A stretch of DNA of 14,654 nt, taken from NCBI GenBank assembly GCA_002422265.1, contig DIUB01000069.1, positions 1-14,654 of the forward strand, written 5' to 3'. The notes beneath the pieces are model-generated. The model searched no databases, was not told the DNA's origin, and saw only the letters and a list, made by a program, of their open reading frames with translations. The translations under genes and the position numbers were made by a program. Shown in pieces: positions 7,177 to 14,412 of this stretch; positions within the stretch are counted from its first letter, which is position 1; each line of letters begins with the position of its first letter. The DNA comes from Geobacter sp. UBA6169 (GTDB lineage Bacteria > Desulfobacterota > Desulfuromonadia > Geobacterales > Pseudopelobacteraceae).

Positions 7177-7922
7177 CGAGTCCTCTCCGTCAGACTGAGC
7201 AGGCACCAGAACTATGGGTTATGGGGGTAGAACCTGACCAGGGACGTGACCTGATCATCCGCGAGTACCTTGAAGCTGCCGGTTACACTGTACGTCTAGC
7301 CGATTTCAGCTGGTTGAATGACCGGCGCCCCTTGGGGATAGTGCTGGATATATCGCCCCATTCTGATGACGGCTGGGGGCTGCTGACCAGCATCAAATCC
7401 AACCCAAAACACCGCAACACTCCGATTTTGCCGGTTTTTCTGAGTCAGACCGGGAAAGTGGGGGGGGTCTTTCCGTTGGCAGGGTTCTTTACCGTACCCC
7501 TCGATGCTGACTATCTGCTTGATCGACTGGCGGTCTATGGGCTGACTGAAGAGGCTGAGACCTGGGATCTGCAGGCACTGGTGGTTTCCCGCAGTGGCGA
7601 GGAAAAGCTCTCAAAGCTGTTGGAGTCACTTGGTTTCGAGGTCATTAAGGGCTATACCGGCAAAGAGGCCCTTGCCCTGATATCGCTGCACCCCAAATAC
7701 CTGGCCTTCAGTAACCTGATGCTACCCGACATGTCGGCCTTTGAGCTGCTGGAAAAATTCCGTCTCTTCCCGTACAGTCGTAACACACCGGTATTCATCC
7801 TGATAAAGGATGAGTTCAAAGAAGGTGAAAAGGCTGCCATGAGCCGTGAAATCGCCCATCTGGTCAGCAAAAAACAGCTCAGCAAGGAAGAGTTTCTGAA
7901 GTATCTCCGTAATCGCGCCTGA
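7173..7922 (+). CDS. Protein of two degenerate response-regulator receiver domains
   Basis: The 249-residue protein reads as two CheY-like folds in tandem with no DNA-binding or enzymatic output. Domain 1 (about residues 12-120) keeps EPD near 20-22 and a possible acceptor Asp59 in GIVLDIS, but Val108 sits where the conserved Lys belongs (GFFTVPLD in place of GF-x-TKPLD). Domain 2 (about 134-245) begins LVVSRSGE where the acidic pair should be, and has FSNLMLPDM where LLDLMLPDM is expected, so Asn181 replaces the acceptor Asp. Domain 2 probably cannot be phosphorylated; domain 1 is doubtful. Such pseudo-receivers usually act by protein-protein contact. The gene overlaps the TPR gene by 4 bp, so the two products may act together. 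A run of eight G at 7460-7467 encodes Gly-Gly. It is followed by a large hairpin. Confidence 0.8.
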   Translation: MTSPLRQTEQAPELWVMGVEPDQGRDLIIREYLEAAGYTVRLADFSWLNDRRPLGIVLDISPHSDDGWGLLTSIKSNPKHRNTPILPVFLSQTGKVGGVFPLAGFFTVPLDADYLLDRLAVYGLTEEAETWDLQALVVSRSGEEKLSKLLESLGFEVIKGYTGKEALALISLHPKYLAFSNLMLPDMSAFELLEKFRLFPYSRNTPVFILIKDEFKEGEKAAMSREIAHLVSKKQLSKEEFLKYLRNRA

Positions 7923-7945
7923 AACAGCACATCGGTCTGCACAAC

Positions 7946-7998
7946 CAAGACGTACAACGCCCCTGCTGCCTTTGGCAACAGGGGCGTTGTACGTCTTG
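7946..7998. terminator. Long near-perfect inverted repeat between convergent genes
   Basis: The arms 7946-7965 and 7979-7998 are exact reverse complements over 20 bp (left arm begins CAAGACGTACAACG). After one C/A mismatch, TGCC and GGCA pair again around a TTT loop, so 24 of 25 positions pair. It lies 23 bp past the receiver gene stop and 17 bp past the SurA-like gene stop, so it probably terminates both strands. Neither side has a proper T run, which makes it unlike a textbook intrinsic terminator. Confidence 0.7.
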
Positions 7999-8015
7999 CC
8001 TCTCAAACCCTCGAA

Positions 8016-9080
8016 TCAGATCAGACCGCTGCCATCCTTGATAATAATACTGGCTTTAGCCCGCAGCTCTTTCATCCAGGCGGTAAAGCGTTCATCCTGG
8101 CGCTGGCGGTAGAGCAGCTCACGAATGTCTGCCTTTACGGTTTCAAACGGCTTGTAGGCACCGCTTCTGCGATCATCAAGTTTAACGATATGCAGGCCGG
8201 AAGGAGTCGAAACCAGCTCTCCTACTTCGCCCGGCTTGAGTGGCAAAATGGCTTTTTCAAGGTCTGCCAGCATCTCGCCCCGCTTGAAGGTTCCCAGATC
8301 TCCCCCGTCGGTCTTGGCCGCCGGATCATCGGAATACTCCTTGGCAAGAGCGACAAAGTCCTTACCCTGACGAGCCTCGTGCAGAACGGCCAGGGCCTTT
8401 TGCATAGCCAGGCGGATCTCCTCAGGCGGCGCCTTTTCATCTACCCTGATAAAAATATGCCGTGCCTTGAACAGCTCGTCTTCAGCATACTTTTCACGGT
8501 GAGTCTGGTAGTACTCCTCAGCCTCCTTGTCACTGACATGCACCTTGGCCCGCACCTCCATACTGACAAGGCGCAGCCGTTCCAGTTGTTCGCGAAGCTG
8601 CGCCTCATACTGGGCCATGGTGAAACCCTGAGCCTTCAGGGCGGCCTCAAGCTGGTCATGGCTCATATTGTTGTTCTGACGTTTCACATCATCAATGGCC
8701 TGGCGGATCTCATCATCGCCTATCCTGATCCCCAGTTCCTTGACCTTCTGATCGGTCAAAAGCTTTTCGATCAGACGATCACGCACAGACAACCGCAGCT
8801 CATAGCGGGTCTTGTCGTCAACCAGCCCCTTTTTCTGGGCCTCCATGATAGCCGGCTGGGCCTCGCGCAACACCTCTCTGAAGGTGATGATGTCGTCATT
8901 CACAATAGCAGCTATGCCGTTCACCGGCTGGGCACCAGCCGGCAGCGGCGGCAGCTTTGGGTCTACCAGCACCGGTTGTGGCAGAATTGCGGCTGGTGAA
9001 GCAGTATCGGGGGTAGAGGCGCATCCGGCAAGCAGTGCGGCTAGAAGCAGTACAGCGGGGAACAGACGGATAAATTGCAT
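8016..9080 (-). CDS. SurA-like parvulin peptidyl-prolyl isomerase, predicted lipoprotein
   Basis: From the ATG at 9080 the product is 354 residues. It starts with a lipoprotein signal (MQFIRLFPAVLLLAALLAGC, lipobox LAGC, Cys20 followed by Ala, which favours the outer membrane). The SurA-type N-terminal chaperone region spans about 53-180 (VNGIAAIVNDDIITFREVL), and one PpiC/parvulin domain spans about 206-304 (ARHIFIRVDE ... GGDLGTFKRGEM ... SGLHIVKLDDRR). It should help outer-membrane or periplasmic proteins fold and isomerise Xaa-Pro bonds. E. coli SurA is longer, soluble and has two parvulin domains; this one has a single domain and a lipid anchor. The frame extends 15 residues upstream to 9125, but a CGAGG site 5 nt before 9080 and the signal peptide support 9080. 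It follows the PrsA-like gene, with a strong hairpin between the two. Confidence 0.88.
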   Translation of the reverse strand: MQFIRLFPAVLLLAALLAGCASTPDTASPAAILPQPVLVDPKLPPLPAGAQPVNGIAAIVNDDIITFREVLREAQPAIMEAQKKGLVDDKTRYELRLSVRDRLIEKLLTDQKVKELGIRIGDDEIRQAIDDVKRQNNNMSHDQLEAALKAQGFTMAQYEAQLREQLERLRLVSMEVRAKVHVSDKEAEEYYQTHREKYAEDELFKARHIFIRVDEKAPPEEIRLAMQKALAVLHEARQGKDFVALAKEYSDDPAAKTDGGDLGTFKRGEMLADLEKAILPLKPGEVGELVSTPSGLHIVKLDDRRSGAYKPFETVKADIRELLYRQRQDERFTAWMKELRAKASIIIKDGSGLI

Positions 9081-9094
9081 GTAAACCTCGAAGG

Positions 9095-9126
9095 CGTGCG
9101 GGATGCCAGGCACGACATCCCGCACG
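9095..9126 (-). repeat. Intercistronic inverted repeat between the two parvulin genes
   Basis: CGTGCGGGATG (9095-9105) and CATCCCGCACG (9116-9126) form an 11-bp perfect stem with a 10-nt loop. In the minus-strand transcript it lies 20 nt after the PrsA-like stop codon and a few nt ahead of the SurA-like ribosome site. No T run follows, so it looks like an mRNA-stability or attenuation element rather than a full terminator. Confidence 0.6.
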
Positions 9127-9146
9127 GTACAGATAAACGGATATCG

Positions 9147-10064
9147 TTACTTCTTGTCTGCCGGTGCTGGAGCCGGGGTTGCAGGCTTCTCAGCCGGAGC
9201 AGCCTTATCTTCAGTCAATTCGATCTTCGCGCCTTTCTTCAGGTCTTCCTTCAGCTGCATAAAGACCTGCTGCTGCTTCTGAGGCATGATGGCAGCCTTG
9301 ATCTGATCCTTCACCTCATCAAAAGGCTGAAGACCGGCCGGACGCTTGCCGGTCAGCTTGATGATATGGTAACCGAAGTCGCTCTTGACAATGCCGGAGA
9401 GCTGACCTTCCTGCAGGGCAAAGGCAGCCTTTTCAAAGACCGGCACCATGTTGCCCTTGCCGAACCAGCCCAGATCGCCGCCTTTGGCAGCAGAAGAGTC
9501 AACCGACTTGCTCTTGGCCAGCTCCTCAAAGTTGCCGCCCTTTTTCAGCTGATCAAGCAGGATCTGGGCTTCCTGTTCGGATTTAACCAGAATATGGCTG
9601 GCCCTGATCTGTTCGCCGGCCTTGAACTTGTCCTGGTTCTGCTCATAGAACTTCTTCAGCTCTTCATCACTCAGCTTTGACTGTTCCTCAACCTTCTTCT
9701 TCAGGTAGGTGTCGACAATGATCCGCTTCTTCAGCTCTGCCAGTTTTTCTTCCACCTCTTTACTCTTGTCGACACCGTCCTTGGAGGCCTGCTGCAGAAT
9801 CAGCTCCCGCATAACCAGGGTATCAATCATTTCTTTCTTGCCTTGAGGAGTATCGGCCATGGCACGGATATACTCTGGCAGGGCTTTCACCTCACGGTCA
9901 AAATCTTCACTGGTAATCTTGGTGCCATTGACCGTGGCCACTACTTTGGCGTCTTTGGCAGCGGTTTTGGAAGAGCTGCTTGAGCTGTTGCTCCCCTGGC
10001 AGGCAGCAAGGCCTGCAACGGCAATGGTGATAACCAGCAGTTTCAGCATGGGACGAATAGTCAC
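9147..10064 (-). CDS. PrsA-like parvulin peptidyl-prolyl isomerase, predicted lipoprotein
   Basis: The 305-residue product has a lipoprotein signal (MLKLLVITIAVAGLAAC, lipobox LAAC, Cys22 followed by Gln), then a flexible Ser-rich linker (SNSSSSSSK). A SurA_N-like helical region (VVATVNGTKITSEDFDREV ... LVMRELILQQA) covers about 41-135. A PpiC domain lies at about 153-241 (ASHILVKSEQEAQ, GGDLGWFGKGNMVPVFE, FGYHIIKL). The C-terminal tail is rich in Pro, Ala and Lys. It should be anchored in the periplasm and assist folding of exported proteins. The start is a GTG at 10064, chosen because AAAAGGAG ends 8 nt before it; an ATG at 10049 would still keep the signal peptide. It lies downstream of mfd with a 110-bp gap that may hold its own promoter. 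The SurA-like gene is next. Confidence 0.9.
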   Translation of the reverse strand: MTIRPMLKLLVITIAVAGLAACQGSNSSSSSSKTAAKDAKVVATVNGTKITSEDFDREVKALPEYIRAMADTPQGKKEMIDTLVMRELILQQASKDGVDKSKEVEEKLAELKKRIIVDTYLKKKVEEQSKLSDEELKKFYEQNQDKFKAGEQIRASHILVKSEQEAQILLDQLKKGGNFEELAKSKSVDSSAAKGGDLGWFGKGNMVPVFEKAAFALQEGQLSGIVKSDFGYHIIKLTGKRPAGLQPFDEVKDQIKAAIMPQKQQQVFMQLKEDLKKGAKIELTEDKAAPAEKPATPAPAPADKK

Positions 10065-10110
10065 GTTGGTAACTCCTTTTTTGTAATGATAGATTGATGA
10101 AACTTGATGA

Positions 10111-10139
10111 ATTTACCATAGTAGCCTGAAAAGTTGCAA
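10111..10139 (-). promoter_or_regulatory. Possible promoter for the two parvulin genes
   Basis: On the minus strand TTGCAA (10134-10139) is 17 nt from GTAAAT (10111-10116), in an AT-rich leader ahead of the GTG at 10064. The -10 box is poor. It would allow expression apart from mfd. Confidence 0.3.
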
Positions 10140-10174
10140 GGCAGATTCGGAACCAATTCTGTCGTACCGGGTGC

Positions 10175-13100
10175 CTAACTCAGCAGATGCAGGGTTGCCG
10201 CTGCCGTGGCAAGCAGTACTGTGCTGTCGGCATTAACCGGCACTGCCACCAGCAGACGATGGTCCGGAGTGAACTGGTACACCGTCGGCGCGGAACGAAT
10301 CAGGGTAATCAGTCGTTCCGGATTGACTGCAGTGCGAGGGTGGAAGGTCAGACAGAGTCGTTTCCCGTCCTTCTCAATCTTCTGCACCTTCAGCTGTTTC
10401 AGAGTGATGCGCAGTTCCATGACCCCCGCCAGAGTCTGCACTGCCAGGGGTGTCGCGCCGTAGCGGTCCTGCATCTCACTGACCAGATCAGCCACCTCGG
10501 CAGCTGATTCTGCCTGTACCAGCCGTTTGTACAGTACCAGTCGCTGGTTGGTATCCGGTATATACGTTTCAGGAATAAAGGCCGGAATGGCCAAGTTGAT
10601 CTCAGGCTCACAACGATCCTCAAAATCTTCACCCTTCAGGTTTGCAATCGCCTCTTCCAGCATCTGGGTATACAGTTCAAAGCCGATATCCGCCACCGTG
10701 CCTGATTGACGGGGCCCCAGCATATCACCGGCACCGCGCAGCTCCAGATCGTGGGTTGCGATTCTGAACCCGGCCCCCAGTTCAGAGATATCCTGAATGA
10801 TCTTGAGCCGCTCGCGTGCATCACCGGTAATACTCCCCTCGCTGGGAATCAACAGATAGGCGTAGCTTTTCACACTGGAGCGTCCGATCCGCCCCCGCAA
10901 CTGGTACAACTGAGACAGACCAAGGGTGTCGGCCCGGTCCACCAGCATGGTGTTGGCCCGGGGTATATCCAGCCCGGACTCAATGATGGTGGTGGTCAGC
11001 AGCAGGTCGGTCTGGCCATGCATAAAGCCCAGCATCACCTTTTCTAACTCCTTTTCCTCCATCTGACCGTGAGCAACCGCGATGCGCGCCTGGGGCACCA
11101 GACGGCGCAGCCGTTCGGCAACGATGCCGATACTCTGGACCCGGTTGTGGACATAAAAGACCTGACCGCCCCGTTCCAGCTCACGCGTGACCGCATCCCT
11201 GATCAGTTCGTCGCTATCACGCGCCACCACGGTCTTGATTGCCTGACGATCAATCGGGGGGGTATCAATAATCGAAAGATCCCGGATCCCCAGCATTGAA
11301 AGGTGCAGGGTGCGGGGGATCGGCGTGGCGGTCAGGGTCAGAATATCCACACTGGCCCGGTACTGCTTGATCCGTTCCTTGTCCTTGACCCCGAAGCGCT
11401 GCTCCTCATCCACAATCAAAAGCCCCAGATCCTTGAAACTCACATCCTTCTGCAGCAACCGGTGGGTACCGATGATCATATCCAGCTTTCCCTCTTTCAA
11501 CCGTTCGAGCGACTCCTTTTGTTCCTTTGCCGTACGGAAACGGGAGAGCATACCGATACTGACCGGATACTCTTTGAGCCGATTACTGAAGGTCTCAAAA
11601 TGCTGCTGTGCCAGGATGGTGGTGGGCACCAGCAGGGCTACCTGCTTGCCGTCCAGCACTGCCTTGAAGGCTGCCCGCAGCGCAACCTCGGTCTTGCCGT
11701 AGCCCACATCACCGCAGACCAGCCGATCCATGGGGCGGGAGTGCTGCATATCACCCAGCACATCCTGGATGGCAGAGAGCTGGTCCGGTGTCTCTTCCCA
11801 AGGGAAGGTGGCCTCAAATTCACAGAACAGTTCATCGGGGGGCGAAAAACGAAACCCCTGGCTGGCCTGCCGCTTGGCATACACCTCCAGAAGCTCCGCT
11901 GCCAGCTCCTCAATCTGTTTGCGGGCCTTGCTGCGGGTCTTCTCCCAGCCGGGCCCTCCCAATTTGGCAGGCGTCGGCACGGCGCCTTCACCGCCGGCAT
12001 AGCGCTGAACCAGTCCCAACCGGTCAATCGGCAGATACAATTTATCGTTACCGGCATACTCCAGAAGCAGAAAATCGCCTTCTACAGCACCGGTCTTCAG
12101 ATGCTGCAGGCCCCGATAAATACCGATGCCGTGGTCAACGTGCACCATGGCATCGCCCGGCTTCAGCTCGGCCAGCGAAGCCAGGATCTGCTTGGTGCGC
12201 AGTGCTGTGACACCGCTTTTACGTCTGACCCGTTTGCCGAAAAGCTCCTCTTCAGCAATCACAGCCAGCCGGGCGGCTGGCAGCCGGCAACCCCGCGACA
12301 GTTCACCCAGGGCCAGCAACAGATCAACAGCCGGAGCATCTCCACCAACTGCTTCGCGAAAACCGGTTACCCGCTGTGTGGTAATGCCATAGGGGCTGAA
12401 CAACGCCTCCAGCCGCTCCACCTGAGCCGGCTGATGACAAACCACCATGCTGCGCCACTCCTCCGTACGCCAGCTCTTCAGCCGTTCTGCAAAAGGTCCC
12501 AGCAGATGCTGCTGATCACCGCTCAGACTAATGCGCAGATCGCGGTTTTCCTCAACCCGAATCGACAGGATCGGATCATCGCCGGAAGCGGAGACCGCAA
12601 GCTGGTGTAGTTCAACCGTCTGAAAACCTGCCGTGAGCCCCCGCAGCTGTTCGGGTGTCAGGTACAGCTGCTCCGGTATTGCACACAGGCGGGATTCAGC
12701 CACAGCCTGGGCAAGACCCGTCTCGATTGCAGACTGAAAGGCAGTGGTTGCTGCTGCCTGCTGCTGGGGCTCAAGCAGAATCAGCAGGGGCTGCTGCAGA
12801 TAGTCAAACAAGGTTGCCTGTTGCGGACAGAAGAACGGCTGCAAAAACTCTCCACCCGGTGGATAGCTGGTTGCCTGCAGGTCAGCGGTCAATTGACGGC
12901 GCCGGTCAGCCGGAATATCCAGCTCATCGGCCCGCTGTTTCAGACGGGCAATGCCGGGCTGAAACGCCTCAGGAGTAATAACCAGCTCCCGTGAAGGCAG
13001 CAACAGCAGTTCATCAAGCGATTCTGCCGAACGCTGGGTAAGGGGATTGAAGCAACGCAGGCTCTCAACTGTATCACCAAAAAACTCGATCCTGACCGGC

Positions 13101-13663
13101 AACGGCAGGCTGGGAGGAAACAGGTCAAGGATCCCCCCCCGCACAGCAAAACTGCCCCGCTCCTCCACCAGCGAAGAGGCCTGGTAACCGGCCCGGACCA
13201 GTCCTTCCAGCAGGTGATCACGATCCAGATCGTCACCAATACGGATCGAGAGCGCAACATCGGCAAGCAGTGCCGGCGGCACCACCCGCTGCATCAATGC
13301 AATAACCGGCAGCACCAGAGTACCGGGGCTGCCTTGACGCAGCAGATGCAAGGCTGCCAGACGGGCGCCACTGATATCGGCGTGAGGGGAGGCTGCTTCA
13401 AAAGGGGCCACATCCCAGGCAGGAAAGGGGTTTACCGCCCGTGCATCAAAAAAGAGCAGCTCTCTGGTCAGCTCATCAGCAGCCTGCTGGTCAGCGGTCA
13501 CTACCACCAGCTGACGCGCGGCAGCAGTGGACAGCTCCGCAATCAGCAATGCTGCTGCTGCGCCGGTCAGCCCGGCAACTTTCAGTCGGGCCTTTTGCTC
13601 AAGTGCGGCAGCTACTTCCAGAGCTGGAGTACAAAAGGTGTTGGATGATGGGGATACGGGCAT
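10175..13663 (-). CDS. mfd: Transcription-repair coupling factor Mfd
   Basis: This 1162-residue ATP-dependent translocase removes RNA polymerase stalled at DNA lesions and recruits UvrA. E. coli Mfd is about 1150 residues, so this one is full length. Order of parts: a UvrB-like N-terminal region (about 1-350; RGGILDLFPPSLPLPVRIEFFGD near 175-197); the CarD-like RNA polymerase interaction domain (about 500-550; GDAMVHVDHGIGIYRGL ... NDKLYLPIDRLGLVQRY); the superfamily 2 helicase core with Walker A GDVGYGKTEVALR near 650, DEEQ near 750, TATPIPRTL shortly after and RGRIGRS in the second RecA-like lobe; and a TRCF C-terminal domain (from about 1015, INLAIPAFIPETYI). The ATG at 13663 has no strong Shine-Dalgarno; only 24 bp separate it from the upstream gene, so translation may depend on that gene. 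A C8 run at 13133-13140 encodes Arg-Gly-Gly without breaking the frame. Confidence 0.97.
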   Translation of the reverse strand: MPVSPSSNTFCTPALEVAAALEQKARLKVAGLTGAAAALLIAELSTAAARQLVVVTADQQAADELTRELLFFDARAVNPFPAWDVAPFEAASPHADISGARLAALHLLRQGSPGTLVLPVIALMQRVVPPALLADVALSIRIGDDLDRDHLLEGLVRAGYQASSLVEERGSFAVRGGILDLFPPSLPLPVRIEFFGDTVESLRCFNPLTQRSAESLDELLLLPSRELVITPEAFQPGIARLKQRADELDIPADRRRQLTADLQATSYPPGGEFLQPFFCPQQATLFDYLQQPLLILLEPQQQAAATTAFQSAIETGLAQAVAESRLCAIPEQLYLTPEQLRGLTAGFQTVELHQLAVSASGDDPILSIRVEENRDLRISLSGDQQHLLGPFAERLKSWRTEEWRSMVVCHQPAQVERLEALFSPYGITTQRVTGFREAVGGDAPAVDLLLALGELSRGCRLPAARLAVIAEEELFGKRVRRKSGVTALRTKQILASLAELKPGDAMVHVDHGIGIYRGLQHLKTGAVEGDFLLLEYAGNDKLYLPIDRLGLVQRYAGGEGAVPTPAKLGGPGWEKTRSKARKQIEELAAELLEVYAKRQASQGFRFSPPDELFCEFEATFPWEETPDQLSAIQDVLGDMQHSRPMDRLVCGDVGYGKTEVALRAAFKAVLDGKQVALLVPTTILAQQHFETFSNRLKEYPVSIGMLSRFRTAKEQKESLERLKEGKLDMIIGTHRLLQKDVSFKDLGLLIVDEEQRFGVKDKERIKQYRASVDILTLTATPIPRTLHLSMLGIRDLSIIDTPPIDRQAIKTVVARDSDELIRDAVTRELERGGQVFYVHNRVQSIGIVAERLRRLVPQARIAVAHGQMEEKELEKVMLGFMHGQTDLLLTTTIIESGLDIPRANTMLVDRADTLGLSQLYQLRGRIGRSSVKSYAYLLIPSEGSITGDARERLKIIQDISELGAGFRIATHDLELRGAGDMLGPRQSGTVADIGFELYTQMLEEAIANLKGEDFEDRCEPEINLAIPAFIPETYIPDTNQRLVLYKRLVQAESAAEVADLVSEMQDRYGATPLAVQTLAGVMELRITLKQLKVQKIEKDGKRLCLTFHPRTAVNPERLITLIRSAPTVYQFTPDHRLLVAVPVNADSTVLLATAAATLHLLS

Positions 13664-13687
13664 GGTTTCTTGATCGCTGTGCAGCCT

Positions 13688-14260
13688 TTATTCGTGGGAT
13701 TGTTTGGGTTTGATACCGGCCTTGATCTTGGGTTTTCCCTCCTCAACCACCACCCGGAACCTGATCTCGTCAGAGCCCAGCTTCTGGGTCAGGAGCGGCC
13801 GTTGCCGCTCAAGGGTGGCAGCCAGCTGTGACCGGTCCATGCCGGTTGTCGGCAGATTACAGGCACGGCGCGCCTCAATCAGTTCAGTAAAGATACGCTC
13901 CAGTTCATAGTCGACAGAACGGTCCGGGCGGTCCTGCTCAGCAGGAACGGACCTGCTGCGCTGCGCCTCGCGCAGGTCCGCCCTGAACCGGTCACGGGAG
14001 TAACGTCCCTCTTCAATCTCGCGCAGGGTCCGGTTCCAGTGCTGCCGGTAGCTGTTAAAACGGGCAACCAGGTTATTGTAGCGGTGCTTATGCATCGTGT
14101 TGTTGATGCTGGTGGTGGCGTACCGACGGATCAGTTTTTCAAACTCGTCCAGCAACTTGAGCGGTTCACGCTTTTCAATCCCCAGAAAATACTGGTCGTA
14201 TCTGGTGATCAGCTCCTTCAGCCTGGTCTCGGCTATCTGCAGGTCTTCCACAATGCCCAT
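13688..14260 (-). CDS. MXAN_5187-C-terminal-like small protein, function unknown
   Basis: The product is 190 residues from the ATG at 14260 (194 from an in-frame ATG at 14272). I prefer 14260 because AAGGA lies 4 nt ahead of it, while the 14272 start has nothing better than GGCGG directly against it; the choice is uncertain. The protein has no signal peptide or TM helix and is highly charged. Helices dominate the first 95 residues (ETRLKELITRYDQYFLGIEKREP ... FNSYRQHWNRTLREIEEGRYSRD), an Arg/Asp/Glu-rich linker follows, and the C-terminus holds FRVVVEEGKPKIKA. The pattern resembles the MXAN_5187 C-terminal domain proteins known from delta-type proteobacteria; this call is from memory of the family, without a search. 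The gene starts the mfd unit and ends 24 bp before mfd, so a role alongside repair or transcription is possible but unproven. Confidence 0.65.
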   Translation of the reverse strand: MGIVEDLQIAETRLKELITRYDQYFLGIEKREPLKLLDEFEKLIRRYATTSINNTMHKHRYNNLVARFNSYRQHWNRTLREIEEGRYSRDRFRADLREAQRSRSVPAEQDRPDRSVDYELERIFTELIEARRACNLPTTGMDRSQLAATLERQRPLLTQKLGSDEIRFRVVVEEGKPKIKAGIKPKQSHE

Positions 14261-14298
14261 TGCTTCCTTCATCCGCCAGCGACGTTTGAGATGCCTGA

Positions 14299-14327
14299 AC
14301 TATAGGGTGAAATACCTTAGCTGTAAA
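14299..14327 (-). promoter_or_regulatory. Sigma70-like promoter of the mfd unit
   Basis: On the minus strand TTTACA (14322-14327), 17 nt, TATAGT (14299-14304): five of six matches in each box at ideal spacing. The start site near 14292 gives a short leader to either candidate ATG. Confidence 0.65.
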
Positions 14328-14349
14328 GGCCGGATATTCCGATAAGGGC

Positions 14350-14378
14350 TTGACGCTCCTGATCCCTGCGGCTATAAA
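14350..14378 (+). promoter_or_regulatory. Sigma70-like promoter of glmU
   Basis: TTGACG (14350-14355), 17 nt, TATAAA (14373-14378): five of six matches in each box. It is divergent from the mfd-unit promoter, with the -35 boxes about 22 bp apart. Confidence 0.7.
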
Positions 14379-14412
14379 ACGTGGATAATTTACGTACTGG
14401 AGAGTGAACTAT

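Noticed and set aside
8190..8999. 269-codon + strand frame opposite the SurA-like gene
   Set aside because: It is antisense to a well-supported parvulin gene and has no domain pattern; the apparent hydrophobic stretches come from reverse-complemented Lys/Glu codons.
9075..9680. 201-codon Leu-rich + strand frame opposite the PrsA-like gene
   Set aside because: The Leu-rich content is the complement of Lys/Glu/Gln codons in the PrsA-like protein; there is no independent support.
11303..12610. 435-codon open frame on the + strand opposite mfd
   Set aside because: It lies wholly antisense to a clear Mfd coding sequence, its translation is low-complexity Gln/Leu/Gly-rich with no recognisable domain, and mirrored codon bias explains its length.
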